A DNA stretch of 64,000 bases from assembly GCF_900964775.1 (NCBI RefSeq), contig NC_041813.1, positions 28,043,105-28,107,104 on the forward strand. Reading direction: 5' to 3'. Under the pieces are notes generated by a model. That model did not search any database, was not told the DNA's origin, and saw only the letters and a list, made by a program, of their open reading frames with translations. The stretch comes from Scleropages formosus. Taxonomy: Eukaryota > Chordata > Actinopteri > Osteoglossiformes > Osteoglossidae. Below, piece by piece: positions 1-9,080 of the stretch (positions are counted from its first letter, which is position 1; each line of letters starts with the position of its first letter). A program made the translations under genes and the position numbers.

Positions 1-61
1 CAATGGATAACGCGTCTGACTACGGATCAGGAGATTCCAGGTTCGACTCCTGGCTGGCTCG
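1..61 (+). tRNA. tRNA-Arg (anticodon ACG), copy 1, cut by window edge
   Basis: The window begins inside this tRNA, so the first 12 bases are missing. What remains has the anticodon loop CTACGGA (T33 then ACG), the T-arm GGTTCGACTCC (a perfect B box) and the acceptor 3' strand CTGGCTC plus discriminator G. A34 is expected to become inosine and to read CGU, CGC and CGA. A TTTT Pol III terminator lies at 103-106, 42 nt past the 3' end. All copies carry G at position 43, a U-G pair at the top of the anticodon stem, where I recall A in the human gene. Confidence 0.93.
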
Positions 62-223
62 GGCCTCTCCGCTGGCTCCACCCGAGTTGCTGGGGCGCTC
101 CCTTTTCGCGCCGGTGAAACGTGCGCCCTCTAGTGGTCGACCGGCGGTCGTCTCCTTCATGTTTTGCCACAAGAAAAGAACAAGTTGTCCTTGAGCAAGG
201 AGGAAAGAGCACCACCTGGCTTC

Positions 224-295
224 TCCCATATGGTCTAGCGGCGAGGATTCCTGGTTTTCACCCAGGCGGCCCGGGTTCGACTCCCGGTATGGGAA
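224..295 (+). tRNA. tRNA-Glu (anticodon TTC), copy 1
   Basis: 72-nt tRNA with acceptor TCCCATA/TATGGGA, anticodon stem CCTGG/CCAGG around loop TTTTCAC (anticodon TTC), B box GGTTCGACTCC and discriminator A. It decodes GAA and GAG. This copy has the D-loop variant GGCGAGG. It lies 162 bp after tRNA-Arg copy 1. The first TTTT downstream is at 349-352. Confidence 0.95.
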
Positions 296-472
296 GGTGC
301 GGTAGCCGAGCGCGTGGCTTTCTCCACCTCTCCCCGAGAATGCTTGGCTTTTCCGTATCGGAGAGCCGCCCGCTTCAGTGGGGTTCCTTTTAAGCGTAGG
401 CCCCTTGTCCCTTTGTTCTTGCAGTGTTCAGCGCAGCTAACCTGTAGTTTGAAGGGAGCCCAAAGGCAGGAG

Positions 473-545
473 GGGCCAGTGGCGCAATGGATAACGCGTC
501 TGACTACGGATCAGGAGATTCCAGGTTCGACTCCTGGCTGGCTCG
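473..545 (+). tRNA. tRNA-Arg (anticodon ACG), copy 2
   Basis: Complete 73-nt gene. Acceptor GGGCCAG pairs with CTGGCTC, the anticodon loop is CTACGGA, and the B box is intact. The spacer after this copy has one extra T in its terminator run, making this unit 485 bp, and a base change in the CTCF-like motif that the other units keep. Confidence 0.96.
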
Positions 546-708
546 GGCCTCTCCGCTGGCTCCACCCGAGTTGCTGGGGCGCTCCCTTTTTCGCGCCGGT
601 GAAACGTGCGCTCTCTAGTGGTCGACCGGCGGTCGTCTCCTTCATGTTTTGCCACAAGAAAAGAACAAGTTGTCCTTGAGCAAGGAGGAAAGAGCACCAC
701 CTGGCTTC

Positions 709-780
709 TCCCATATGGTCTAGCGGCCAGGATTCCTGGTTTTCACCCAGGCGGCCCGGGTTCGACTCCCGGTATGGGAA
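709..780 (+). tRNA. tRNA-Glu (anticodon TTC), copy 2
   Basis: Complete; cloverleaf pairs and anticodon TTC intact. This copy has the D-loop variant GGCCAGG instead of the GGCGAGG of copies 1, 3, 4 and 5. Confidence 0.95.
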
Positions 781-957
781 GGTGCGGTAGCCGAGCGCGT
801 GGCTTTCTCCACCTCTCCCCGAGAATGCTTGGCTTTTCCGTATCGGAGAGCCGCCCGCTTCAGTGGGGTTCCTTTTAAGCGTAGGCCCCTTGTCCCTTTG
901 TTCTTGCAGTGTTCAGCGCAGCTAACCTGTAGTTTGAAGGGAGCCCAAAGGCAGGAG

Positions 958-1030
958 GGGCCAGTGGCGCAATGGCTAACGCGTCTGACTACGGATCAGG
1001 AGATTCCAGGTTCGACTCCTGGCTGGCTCG
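958..1030 (+). tRNA. tRNA-Arg (anticodon ACG), copy 3
   Basis: Complete, with one D-loop change: GGCTAA where the other copies have GGATAA. Acceptor, anticodon and T arms match the array consensus. Confidence 0.94.
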
Positions 1031-1192
1031 GGCCTCTCCGCTGGCTCCACCCGAGTTGCTGGGGCGCTCCCTTTTCGCGCCGGTGAAACGTGCGCCCTCT
1101 AGTGGTCGACCGGCGGTCGTCTCCTTCATGTTTTGCCACAAGAAAAGAACAAGTTGTCCTTGAGCAAGGAGGAAAGAGCACCACCTGGCTTC

Positions 1193-1264
1193 TCCCATAT
1201 GGTCTAGCGGCGAGGATTCCTGGTTTTCACCCAGGCGGCCCGGGTTCGACTCCCGGTATGGGAA
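1193..1264 (+). tRNA. tRNA-Glu (anticodon TTC), copy 3
   Basis: Complete; D-loop variant GGCGAGG; all stems and the B box intact. Confidence 0.95.
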
Positions 1265-1441
1265 GGTGCGGTAGCCGAGCGCGTGGCTTTCTCCACCTCT
1301 CCCCGAGAATGCTTGGCTTTTCCGTATCGGAGAGCCGCCCGCTTCAGTGGGGTTCCTTTTAAGCGTAGGCCCCTTGTCCCTTTGTTCTTGCAGTGTTCAG
1401 CGCAGCTAACCTGTAGTTTGAAGGGAGCCCGAAGGCAGGAG

Positions 1442-1514
1442 GGGCCAGTGGCGCAATGGATAACGCGTCTGACTACGGATCAGGAGATTCCAGGTTCGGC
1501 TCCTGGCTGGCTCG
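1442..1514 (+). tRNA. tRNA-Arg (anticodon ACG), copy 4, variant T loop
   Basis: Complete in length, but the T-loop/B-box reads GGTTCGGCTCC: the near-universal A58 is G. A58 is the m1A58 site, takes part in T-loop folding, and lies in the TFIIIC-binding B box, so this copy may be weakly transcribed or a pseudogene. The rest matches the consensus. Confidence 0.85.
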
Positions 1515-1676
1515 GGCCTCTCCGCTGGCTCCACCCGAGTTGCTGGGGCGCTCCCTTTTCGCGCTGGTGAAACGTGCGCCCTCTAGTGGTCGACCGGCGG
1601 TCGTCTCCTTCATGTTTTGCCACAAGAAAAGAACAAGTTGTCCTTGAGCAAGGAGGAAAGAGCACCACCTGGCTTC

Positions 1677-1748
1677 TCCCATATGGTCTAGCGGCGAGGA
1701 TTCCTGGTTTTCACCCAGGCGGCCCGGGTTCGACTCCCGGTATGGGAA
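1677..1748 (+). tRNA. tRNA-Glu (anticodon TTC), copy 4
   Basis: Complete; D-loop variant GGCGAGG; stems and B box intact. Confidence 0.95.
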
Positions 1749-1925
1749 GGTGCGGTAGCCGAGCGCGTGGCTTTCTCCACCTCTCCCCGAGAATGCTTGG
1801 CTTTTCCGTATCGGAGAGCCGCCCGCTTCAGTGGGGTTCCTTTTAAGCGTAGGCCCCTTGTCCCTTTGTTCTTGCAGTGTTCAGCGCAGCTAACCTGTAG
1901 TTTGAAGGGAGCCCGAAGGCAGGAG

Positions 1926-1998
1926 GGGCCAGTGGCGCAATGGATAACGCGTCTGACTACGGATCAGGAGATTCCAGGTTCGACTCCTGGCTGGCTCG
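1926..1998 (+). tRNA. tRNA-Arg (anticodon ACG), copy 5
   Basis: Complete and identical to the array consensus. The spacer just before it reads cccgaagg, shared only with the spacer before copy 4; most other units read cccaaagg. Confidence 0.96.
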
Positions 1999-2160
1999 GG
2001 CCTCTCCGCTGGCTCCACCCGAGTTGCTGGGGCGCTCCCTTTTCACGCCGGTGAAACGTGCGCCCTCTAGTGGTCGACCGGCGGTCGTCTCCTTCATGTT
2101 TTGCCACAAGAAAAGAACAAGTTGTCCTTGAGCAAGGAGGAAAGAGCACCACCTGGCTTC

Positions 2161-2232
2161 TCCCATATGGTCTAGCGGCGAGGATTCCTGGTTTTCACCC
2201 AGGCGGCCCGGGTTCGACTCCCGGTATGGGAA
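2161..2232 (+). tRNA. tRNA-Glu (anticodon TTC), copy 5
   Basis: Complete; last copy with the D-loop variant GGCGAGG. The downstream spacer carries ttctctacc instead of ttctccacc, a marker shared with unit 7. Confidence 0.95.
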
Positions 2233-2409
2233 GGTGCGGTAGCCGAGCGCGTGGCTTTCTCTACCTCTCCCCGAGAATGCTTGGCTTTTCCGTATCGGAG
2301 AGCCGCCCGCTTCAGTGGGGTTCCTTTTAAGCGTAGGCCCCTTGTCCCTTTGTTCTTGCAGTGTTCAGCGCAGCTAACCTGTAGTTTGAAGGGAGCCCAA
2401 AGGCAGGAG

Positions 2410-2482
2410 GGGCCAGTGGCGCAATGGATAACGCGTCTGACTACGGATCAGGAGATTCCAGGTTCGACTCCTGGCTGGCTCG
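2410..2482 (+). tRNA. tRNA-Arg (anticodon ACG), copy 6
   Basis: Complete; matches the array consensus with intact A and B boxes. Confidence 0.96.
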
Positions 2483-2644
2483 GGCCTCTCCGCTGGCTCC
2501 ACCCGAGTTGCTGGGGCGCTCCCTTTTCGCGCCGGTGAAACGTGCGCCCTCTAGTGGTCGACCGGCGGTCGTCTCCTTCATGTTTTGCCACAAGAAAAGA
2601 ACAAGTTGTCCTTGAGCAAGGAGGAAAGAGCACCACCTGGCTTC

Positions 2645-2716
2645 TCCCATATGGTCTAGCGGCCAGGATTCCTGGTTTTCACCCAGGCGGCCCGGGTTCG
2701 ACTCCCGGTATGGGAA
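2645..2716 (+). tRNA. tRNA-Glu (anticodon TTC), copy 6
   Basis: Complete; D-loop variant GGCCAGG, as in all later copies. Confidence 0.95.
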
Positions 2717-2893
2717 GGTGCGGTAGCCGAGCGCGTGGCTTTCTCCACCTCTCCCCGAGAATGCTTGGCTTTTCCGTATCGGAGAGCCGCCCGCTTCAGT
2801 GGGGTTCCTTTTAAGCGTAGGCCCCTTGTCCCTTTGTTCTTGCAGTGTTCAGCGCAGCTAACCTGTAGTTTGAAGGGAGCCCAAAGGCAGGAG

Positions 2894-2966
2894 GGGCCAG
2901 TGGCGCAATGGATAACGCGTCTGACTACGGATCAGGAGATTCCAGGTTCGACTCCTGGCTGGCTCG
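2894..2966 (+). tRNA. tRNA-Arg (anticodon ACG), copy 7
   Basis: Complete; array consensus. Confidence 0.96.
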
Positions 2967-3128
2967 GGCCTCTCCGCTGGCTCCACCCGAGTTGCTGGGG
3001 CGCTCCCTTTTCGCGCCGGTGAAACGTGCGCCCTCTAGTGGTCGACCGGCGGTCGTCTCCTTCATGTTTTGCCACAAGAAAAGAACAAGTTGTCCTTGAG
3101 CAAGGAGGAAAGAGCACCACCTGGCTTC

Positions 3129-3200
3129 TCCCATATGGTCTAGCGGCCAGGATTCCTGGTTTTCACCCAGGCGGCCCGGGTTCGACTCCCGGTATGGGAA
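3129..3200 (+). tRNA. tRNA-Glu (anticodon TTC), copy 7
   Basis: Complete; D-loop variant GGCCAGG. The downstream spacer has the ttctctacc marker also found after copy 5. Confidence 0.95.
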
Positions 3201-3377
3201 GGTGCGGTAGCCGAGCGCGTGGCTTTCTCTACCTCTCCCCGAGAATGCTTGGCTTTTCCGTATCGGAGAGCCGCCCGCTTCAGTGGGGTTCCTTTTAAGC
3301 GTAGGCCCCTTGTCCCTTTGTTCTTGCAGTGTTCAGCGCAGCTAACCTGTAGTTTGAAGGGAGCCCAAAGGCAGGAG

Positions 3378-3450
3378 GGGCCAGTGGCGCAATGGATAAC
3401 GCGTCTGACTACGGATCAGGAGATTCCAGGTTCGACTCCTGGCTGGCTCG
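3378..3450 (+). tRNA. tRNA-Arg (anticodon ACG), copy 8
   Basis: Complete; array consensus. Confidence 0.96.
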
Positions 3451-3612
3451 GGCCTCTCCGCTGGCTCCACCCGAGTTGCTGGGGCGCTCCCTTTTCGCGC
3501 CGGTGAAACGTGCGCCCTCTAGTGGTCGACCGGCGGTCGTCTCCTTCATGTTTTGCCACAAGAAAAGAACAAGTTGTCCTTGAGCAAGGAGGAAAGAGCA
3601 CCACCTGGCTTC

Positions 3613-3684
3613 TCCCATATGGTCTAGCGGCCAGGATTCCTGGTTTTCACCCAGGCGGCCCGGGTTCGACTCCCGGTATGGGAA
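3613..3684 (+). tRNA. tRNA-Glu (anticodon TTC), copy 8
   Basis: Complete; D-loop variant GGCCAGG. Confidence 0.95.
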
Positions 3685-3861
3685 GGTGCGGTAGCCGAGC
3701 GCGTGGCTTTCTCCACCTCTCCCCGAGAATGCTTGGCTTTTCCGTATCGGAGAGCCGCCCGCTTCAGTGGGGTTCCTTTTAAGCGTAGGCCCCTTGTCCC
3801 TTTGTTCTTGCAGTGTTCAGCGCAGCTAACCTGTAGTTTGAAGGGAGCCCAAAGGCAGGAG

Positions 3862-3934
3862 GGGCCAGTGGCGCAATGGATAACGCGTCTGACTACGGAT
3901 CAGGAGATTCCAGGTTCGACTCCTGGCTGGCTCG
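3862..3934 (+). tRNA. tRNA-Arg (anticodon ACG), copy 9
   Basis: Complete; array consensus. Confidence 0.96.
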
Positions 3935-4096
3935 GGCCTCTCCGCTGGCTCCACCCGAGTTGCTGGGGCGCTCCCTTTTCGCGCCGGTGAAACGTGCGCC
4001 CTCTAGTGGTCGACCGGCGGTCGTCTCCTTCATGTTTTGCCACAAGAAAAGAACAAGTTGTCCTTGAGCAAGGAGGAAAGAGCACCACCTGGCTTC

Positions 4097-4168
4097 TCCC
4101 ATATGGTCTAGCGGCCAGGATTCCTGGTTTTCACCCAGGCGGCCCGGGTTCGACTCCCGGTATGGGAA
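4097..4168 (+). tRNA. tRNA-Glu (anticodon TTC), copy 9
   Basis: Complete; D-loop variant GGCCAGG. The spacer after it has private changes (gctttgtttttccgtttc) that lengthen the terminator T run. Confidence 0.95.
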
Positions 4169-4345
4169 GGTGCGGTAGCCGAGCGCGTGGCTTTCTCCAC
4201 CTCTCCCCGAGAATGCTTTGTTTTTCCGTTTCGGAGAGCCGCCCGCTTCAGTGGGGTTCCTTTTAAGCGTAGGCCCCTTGTCCCTTTGTTCTTGCAGTGT
4301 TCAGCGCAGCTAACCTGTAGTTTGAAGGGAGCCCAAAGGCAGGAG

Positions 4346-4418
4346 GGGCCAGTGGCGCAATGGATAACGCGTCTGACTACGGATCAGGAGATTCCAGGTT
4401 CGACTCCTGGCTGGCTCG
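4346..4418 (+). tRNA. tRNA-Arg (anticodon ACG), copy 10
   Basis: Complete; array consensus. Confidence 0.96.
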
Positions 4419-4580
4419 GGCCTCTCCGCTGGCTCCACCCGAGTTGCTGGGGCGCTCCCTTTTCGCGCCGGTGAAACGTGCGCCCTCTAGTGGTCGACCG
4501 GCGGTCGTCTCCTTCATGTTTTGCCACAAGAAAAGAACAAGTTGTCCTTGAGCAAGGAGGAAAGAGCACCATCTGGCTTC

Positions 4581-4652
4581 TCCCATATGGTCTAGCGGCC
4601 AGGATTCCTGGTTTTCACCCAGGCGGCCCGGGTTCGACTCCCGGTATGGGAA
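4581..4652 (+). tRNA. tRNA-Glu (anticodon TTC), copy 10
   Basis: Complete; D-loop variant GGCCAGG. Confidence 0.95.
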
Positions 4653-4829
4653 GGTGCGGTAGCCGAGCGTGTGGCTTTCTCCACCTCTCCCCGAGAATGC
4701 TTGGCTTTTCCGTATCGGAGAGCCGCCCGCTTCAGTGGGGTTCCTTTTAAGCGTAGGCCCCTTGTCCCTTTGTTCTTGCAGTGTTCAGCGCAGCTAACCT
4801 GTAGTTTGAAGGGAGCCCAACGGCAGGAG

Positions 4830-4902
4830 GGGCCAGTGGCGCAATGGATAACGCGTCTGACTACGGATCAGGAGATTCCAGGTTCGACTCCTGGCTGGCT
4901 CG
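4830..4902 (+). tRNA. tRNA-Arg (anticodon ACG), copy 11
   Basis: Complete; array consensus. Last arginine gene of the array. Confidence 0.96.
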
Positions 4903-5064
4903 GGCCTCTCCGCTGGCTCCACCCGAGTTGCTGGGGCGCTCCCTTTTCGCGCCGGTGAAACGTGCGCCCTCTAGTGGTCGACCGGCGGTCGTCTCCTTCA
5001 TGTTTTGCCACAAGAAAAGAACAAGTTGTCCTTGAGCAAGGAGGAAAGAGCACCACCTGGCTTC

Positions 5065-5136
5065 TCCCATATGGTCTAGCGGCCAGGATTCCTGGTTTTC
5101 ACCCAGGCGGCCCGGGTTCGACTCCCGGTATGGGAA
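5065..5136 (+). tRNA. tRNA-Glu (anticodon TTC), copy 11
   Basis: Complete; D-loop variant GGCCAGG. The repeat unit breaks off 36 bp after this gene, so its usual distal TTTT terminator is lost. The nearest T run downstream is TTT in ggctttctcc. Confidence 0.95.
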
Positions 5137-5993
5137 GGTGCGGTAGCCGAGCGCGTGGCTTTCTCCACCTCTTACTAGGAATCCTTTGCATCAACCTGCT
5201 GCTTCTCTGTATCCAAGTGCTCTTTCTTTCCCCAGTATGCATTTTGTGACCATTTGGAGGGGACACAGCCAGCTGTTCTGGTCTGGCAGCTAACGTTGTG
5301 GTGTTATACTATAGAGGTCTGGGTCTCAGCGGTTCTTTCACAGGCTCTAGTGTTGTCTAGTAGTGATCTAGTGTTGGCCTCTGCAAACACTAAGGTACAG
5401 AAAAAGGTTCAAAGTTCTCTGTTTTGCAGTACTGGCACCGTGACTGACGTGAGCTTTTCCATAAAGAAGCTTGTAAGGAAAGGAATATTCCCTTACTTCC
5501 CCAGCACTGCAATAGATTCACCTAACACAGAGGAGCAGTTGCACTCTTGGCACCATGGTGCAGCTTTTAAAGAACTATGTTCAAGTAAAGGAGCTCTCTT
5601 TCACTTCCAGTACATATGAACTGAGTCGGGCTGTGTGTGATTGTTTGGGTGGTACGGAGGCTTGCCTTGTCTTTCACAAGTCTGAGGTGTGACACATTTA
5701 TGCGATGGTTTCTCAGATACACAAATTGGGATTTTAGTGCCACAGTATCAAACTATTGGGGCCATATGAGATTCAGAATCTGACAGAAGACACTTCTTAA
5801 CCCAGTCTCAAATTATTCCAAGAGCCATGCTTCAACCGCTTGGCTACCAGACACGTCTGACTTTGGAAGTTACCGGTTTCTCAAGTCAAGAAATCCCGTT
5901 CTCCAGTAATCATAAATTGGTGTTACACAGGAAGGGTGAGCAGATTTTTGACAGCCAAACAAACTGACTGCCATCAAACTCAATAATGGATAT

Positions 5994-6749
5994 TGTAATG
6001 ACCCGCGTTACCGGGGAGCGTTACGTTTGAGCGGGAAAATAGGTGCGTTGTAAAGAGTTGAATTATGGGTAAAATGGAATTAAGTGTTCAACCGCTGTAG
6101 GATCTCACACATGGAATATAAGGGGGTGAGTGTGCTAGCCAGTGAAAGAGGAGAAAAGTCTGAAGGATACTAAATAGACTGTTGCGAGGGGCAGATCCTT
6201 GAGAAAAAGATGTCTTTAGACCAAGAGATACTTGCTCAGTAACTGCTGAACAGTCAAGCAGCATTTCAACAACTCACCTGGTTTTTGTTAAGTAGTTTAC
6301 TTAATAGTTATTAGTGCTAATTCCAATTGTGTTGTATTTTGCAAATGTTTTTAACTTATTTGTAGTCTTAATGTACGTTGTTACTTTTTTCACCCCCACC
6401 TTACATCGTCGTAGCCTCCCACCCCTCCTGGGGCATTGCCCCCAGCAAAGGCTTTCCTTGAAGTTTCCTTGTTGGCGTTTCTGTAGTTGGCAAGGTTTTT
6501 ACGGTACGGAGTAGCAAGCCCCACGCCCGACCCGCAACTCTCTTGCCTTCTCAGGTGGGCTCGGGGACGCCCACGGCGCAGTTATCCCCCTCCCGCCAGC
6601 TTGCGGAAAAAGACATTTCGTTGCCAGCAACCACCGCTGTACGTTGTACTGTTGCACATTTGTTAAAATAAACCTTTGATTGAAGAGCATTGTTTCCTTG
6701 CATTCGCACCTCATACCTCTTGCTGTGTGCCGGCGTTCCGGTAAATGCA
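5994..6749 (+). mobile_element. LTR-like fossil, possible solo LTR (left copy)
   Basis: A 756-bp block that starts TG, ends CA and has an LTR-like order: a U3-like left part, then a GC-rich stretch, then AATAAA at 6667-6672 followed by a U5-like tail. No internal retroviral genes flank it and I could not find a clear target-site duplication, so it would be a broken, solo remnant. It predates the 6.1-kb duplication because both copies carry it. A non-LTR promoter region is the main alternative. Confidence 0.3.
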
Positions 6750-7359
6750 TGTAACGAATGCTGTCCGCTCTTCTTTCTTCGGCCTACCTGAGCCCAGTCT
6801 TGTGCGTTACGATATTAAAGCATATAAACGGTGACGAAACTAACCAGCATAAACATTACTGCAACATAAGACCGTCACTGATGAAGCAACCCACCGGTGG
6901 AGTTTGCACCACAAGGAGCGCCACCCTCTTTTAACTCATGGGAGATTTCCTTCGTGTTCTCACATTGTTTGCGCCACATTGTATTTCCCTGTACAAGTTT
7001 CCAGGCACCTGTTCACACGTGCAAATATGAAATGTAAGCAAGTATAACTTATAAAACACGCTTGGAAAAAAATTACCCATGGGTCTCTGGGGCATTCACA
7101 CGTTCAGGGATTGACCAAAAAATGTCCAGTTTGCGGCTGACACTGGATGCTTGCTGCCGTTTACTGAAAAAGTTACAGGGTTATTTGTTGTTTACAAAAA
7201 GTCGCCACAAGACGCTCTTAATTTGACAGCAGAGTTTTTCTGCCACCTTGTGGAAACTCGTGAAAACTGCACTTAAAATAAATGGCCGAAGTGCGGTTAG
7301 TGTTTTTGTCCGCGCGCTGGAAGGAAAGTGAAAGGGCGCGATTTGTGCGTGAGTGGGCG

Positions 7360-9080
7360 TGGCCAGCGGTGTGGTCTTGTGGTTAAGGCTCCCACCTTCG
7401 GTGCGGGCTCTTTTAGGCTGAAGTTTGAATGTGTTCGCAGTTTGGTGTTTGTGTGGTGCGTCTGACTGACAAAATAACAAAAACACCTCAAATCTGCAAG
7501 GAGATTCTTCAAGTTGGGTGTTTATCGCACTGGTTTCGGCCTCGCTTTGAGTTTCGTTACAAACAAAGCTGTGCCGATTCTGCTGGTGCTTTGAGCGCTC
7601 TGGTGTTGTATCTCTCGGTGTCTTAATAGTACAAGTACTGAACAAAGAGCAGCAGTTGTCTGCGATGCACTTGTTTCACTTTGTTCAAGATGGGAGACCT
7701 GTTTCACTTCTAATACATATGAACTGAGCTGTTCTATAGAAAACTTCCTGGGTGGTCCAATGGGTCAGTTGGTTGCCTTCCATTCAAGGGCTCTACGGTT
7801 CAAGCCCTTAGTGCAGGTGTTTTGGAATTTACAATGGAAATTTAGTTACTTCTTCAAATACAAAAGTTGAGCTTTCAGCAACAGTAACCCAGCAGCTTCT
7901 GTGGTCGAGTGGTTAAAGTAGCAGCGTTGTGTTAAAGAGGTCATGGGTTCGAAGCTGTTTGGAGTGGGGTTGTGTGTGCATCAAAGCAATGGTGCTACTT
8001 TTTCAAAAGCCCTGCCAAAGAGCCATATTTCATGACACAAGAGCTTAAAAAAAAGCTTCTTAAAGTACAGCTGGCTCTGTGGTACACAAGTTAAACAGTG
8101 TACACTGGTGATGAAGCTCAACGGTTCAAGACCTGCACCAGCTCTGAAGTGGTGGGACATCTACAGTAAGTGTAACAAGTAAGTTCCAGCAATACCTGCC
8201 TGATGGTGTGTGAAGGGGTTGTGTTGGGGGAGTCATCCCAAGTGGGTGATGTGTGCAGGCTCTGTGGAAGAGTAGGAGGATTGAGAAGATGAGTAAGTGG
8301 AAGAGAGAAAAGTATAAGTAGGCTTTTTTTTTTTTTTAAATTTTAAATTAAAAAAAAAAAAAAAAGAGGCACAGCTTTTCTTTCCCACCCCCTTCACCTC
8401 CATTTCCATTTCCATTTCCATTCACCCTCACCTCTCACAGCACTGTTACACCACCCTCACTCCTCGATCCTCAAGCACTGCAGCCCATCAGTGGCAGCAG
8501 GCTCAGGTACACAGCCATTACTTACTTCCTTCTGAGGAACCGAACCAGGAACCTTCTGGTTAGGAGTCAAGCTCCTTACTTGTTACGCCACACCTCTGCC
8601 CAGGAAAACACTCTTCTAACATCTCTCTTATCCTTAGACAGCTTGATGCGTGAACCAAAAAGACACCTTGTCAAGACTTGAACTAGCAATCTCTTAAACT
8701 AAGGTACATGTGCATTCACACAACTCCACAGAGGTTCTCAGAATCTACTGTCTCTAACTTTGCAGCTATTCCTAAAGGCAAGAGTCACATGACAAAAAAA
8801 AAAAAAAGCACTCGTTCCTTCGGTCGTTGAACGCGCAGGAAGCCGGGACCTAACCAACAACCCTGACAGAACAGGCACGTGCACGTTGACACCCTGCTCC
8901 AGAGGTTACACGTTAACCTTGTACTCATACCTAAGGGTAAGTGCCAATTACTTAAAAAATACCAACGCCTTCAGTTGCTAAAAGAAGGAAGCAGTACACA
9001 CTTAGCGCCGAGAACTCAAACCACTGACACCAGCAGTACAAACACATGCACGTTCACATCCTGCTGCAGGGGTTTACCGC
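7360..9080. repeat. Cluster of degenerate tRNA-like elements (left copy)
   Basis: Several short blocks pair an A-box-like with a B-box-like motif at tRNA spacing. + strand: 7366-7432 (GTGGTCTTGTGGTTAAGGC ... AAGTTTGAATG), 7750-7815 (GGTCCAATGGGTCAGTTGG ... GGTTCAAGCCC), 7893-7960 (GTGGTCGAGTGGTTAAAG ... GGGTTCGAAGC) and 8075-8135 (... CGGTTCAAGACC). - strand: 8532-8605 (GTGTGGCGTAACAAG ... GGTTCGGTTCC) and 8678-8737 (... TAGTTCAAGTC). None folds as an intact tRNA by eye. They could be dying tRNA genes or heads of old SINEs. Confidence 0.5.

Larger units (their letters stand above)
123..4977 (-). promoter_or_regulatory. CTCF-like motif repeated once per tRNA unit
   Basis: On the minus strand each unit reads CCACTAGAGGGCGC, which fits the CTCF core consensus CCASYAGRKGGCR at every position. 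Positions: 123-136, 1092-1105, 1576-1589, 2060-2073, 2544-2557, 3028-3041, 3512-3525, 3996-4009, 4480-4493 and 4964-4977. The motif at 608-621 has an A in the GGGC core and is probably weak. Each motif starts 62 bp past the end of a tRNA-Arg gene, always in the same orientation. CTCF sites and tRNA genes are both known insulator or boundary elements; occupancy here is inferred. Confidence 0.55.
1..5172 (+). repeat. Tandem array of a 484-bp tRNA-Arg/tRNA-Glu unit
   Basis: About 10.7 head-to-tail units, 484 bp each except the second (485 bp). Order within a unit: tRNA-Arg, 162-bp spacer, tRNA-Glu, 177-bp spacer. Spacers are almost as conserved as the genes, so the array expanded or was homogenised recently. 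The left end is beyond the window. The right end falls inside a unit at about 5172, where the sequence switches to unrelated DNA. Each unit also has a perfect inverted repeat TCCTTG-AG-CAAGGA about 25 bp before tRNA-Glu. The 60-95 aa reading frames in every unit are by-products of the repeat and are not called as genes. Confidence 0.97.

Noticed and set aside
300-335. Possible third tRNA-like gene in each unit (A-box-like GGTAGCCGAGCGCG after tRNA-Glu)
   Set aside because: No B box at tRNA distance and no cloverleaf could be drawn.
3-5249. Dozens of 60-121 aa open frames on both strands of the tRNA array
   Set aside because: They recur every 484 bp because the DNA repeats, run through tRNA genes, and have no protein-like composition or conservation beyond the repeat itself.
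7181-7707. Minus-strand 154-aa frame, duplicated in part at 13368-13889
   Set aside because: Runs through tRNA-like relics and is disrupted between the duplication copies; no domain or splice signals.
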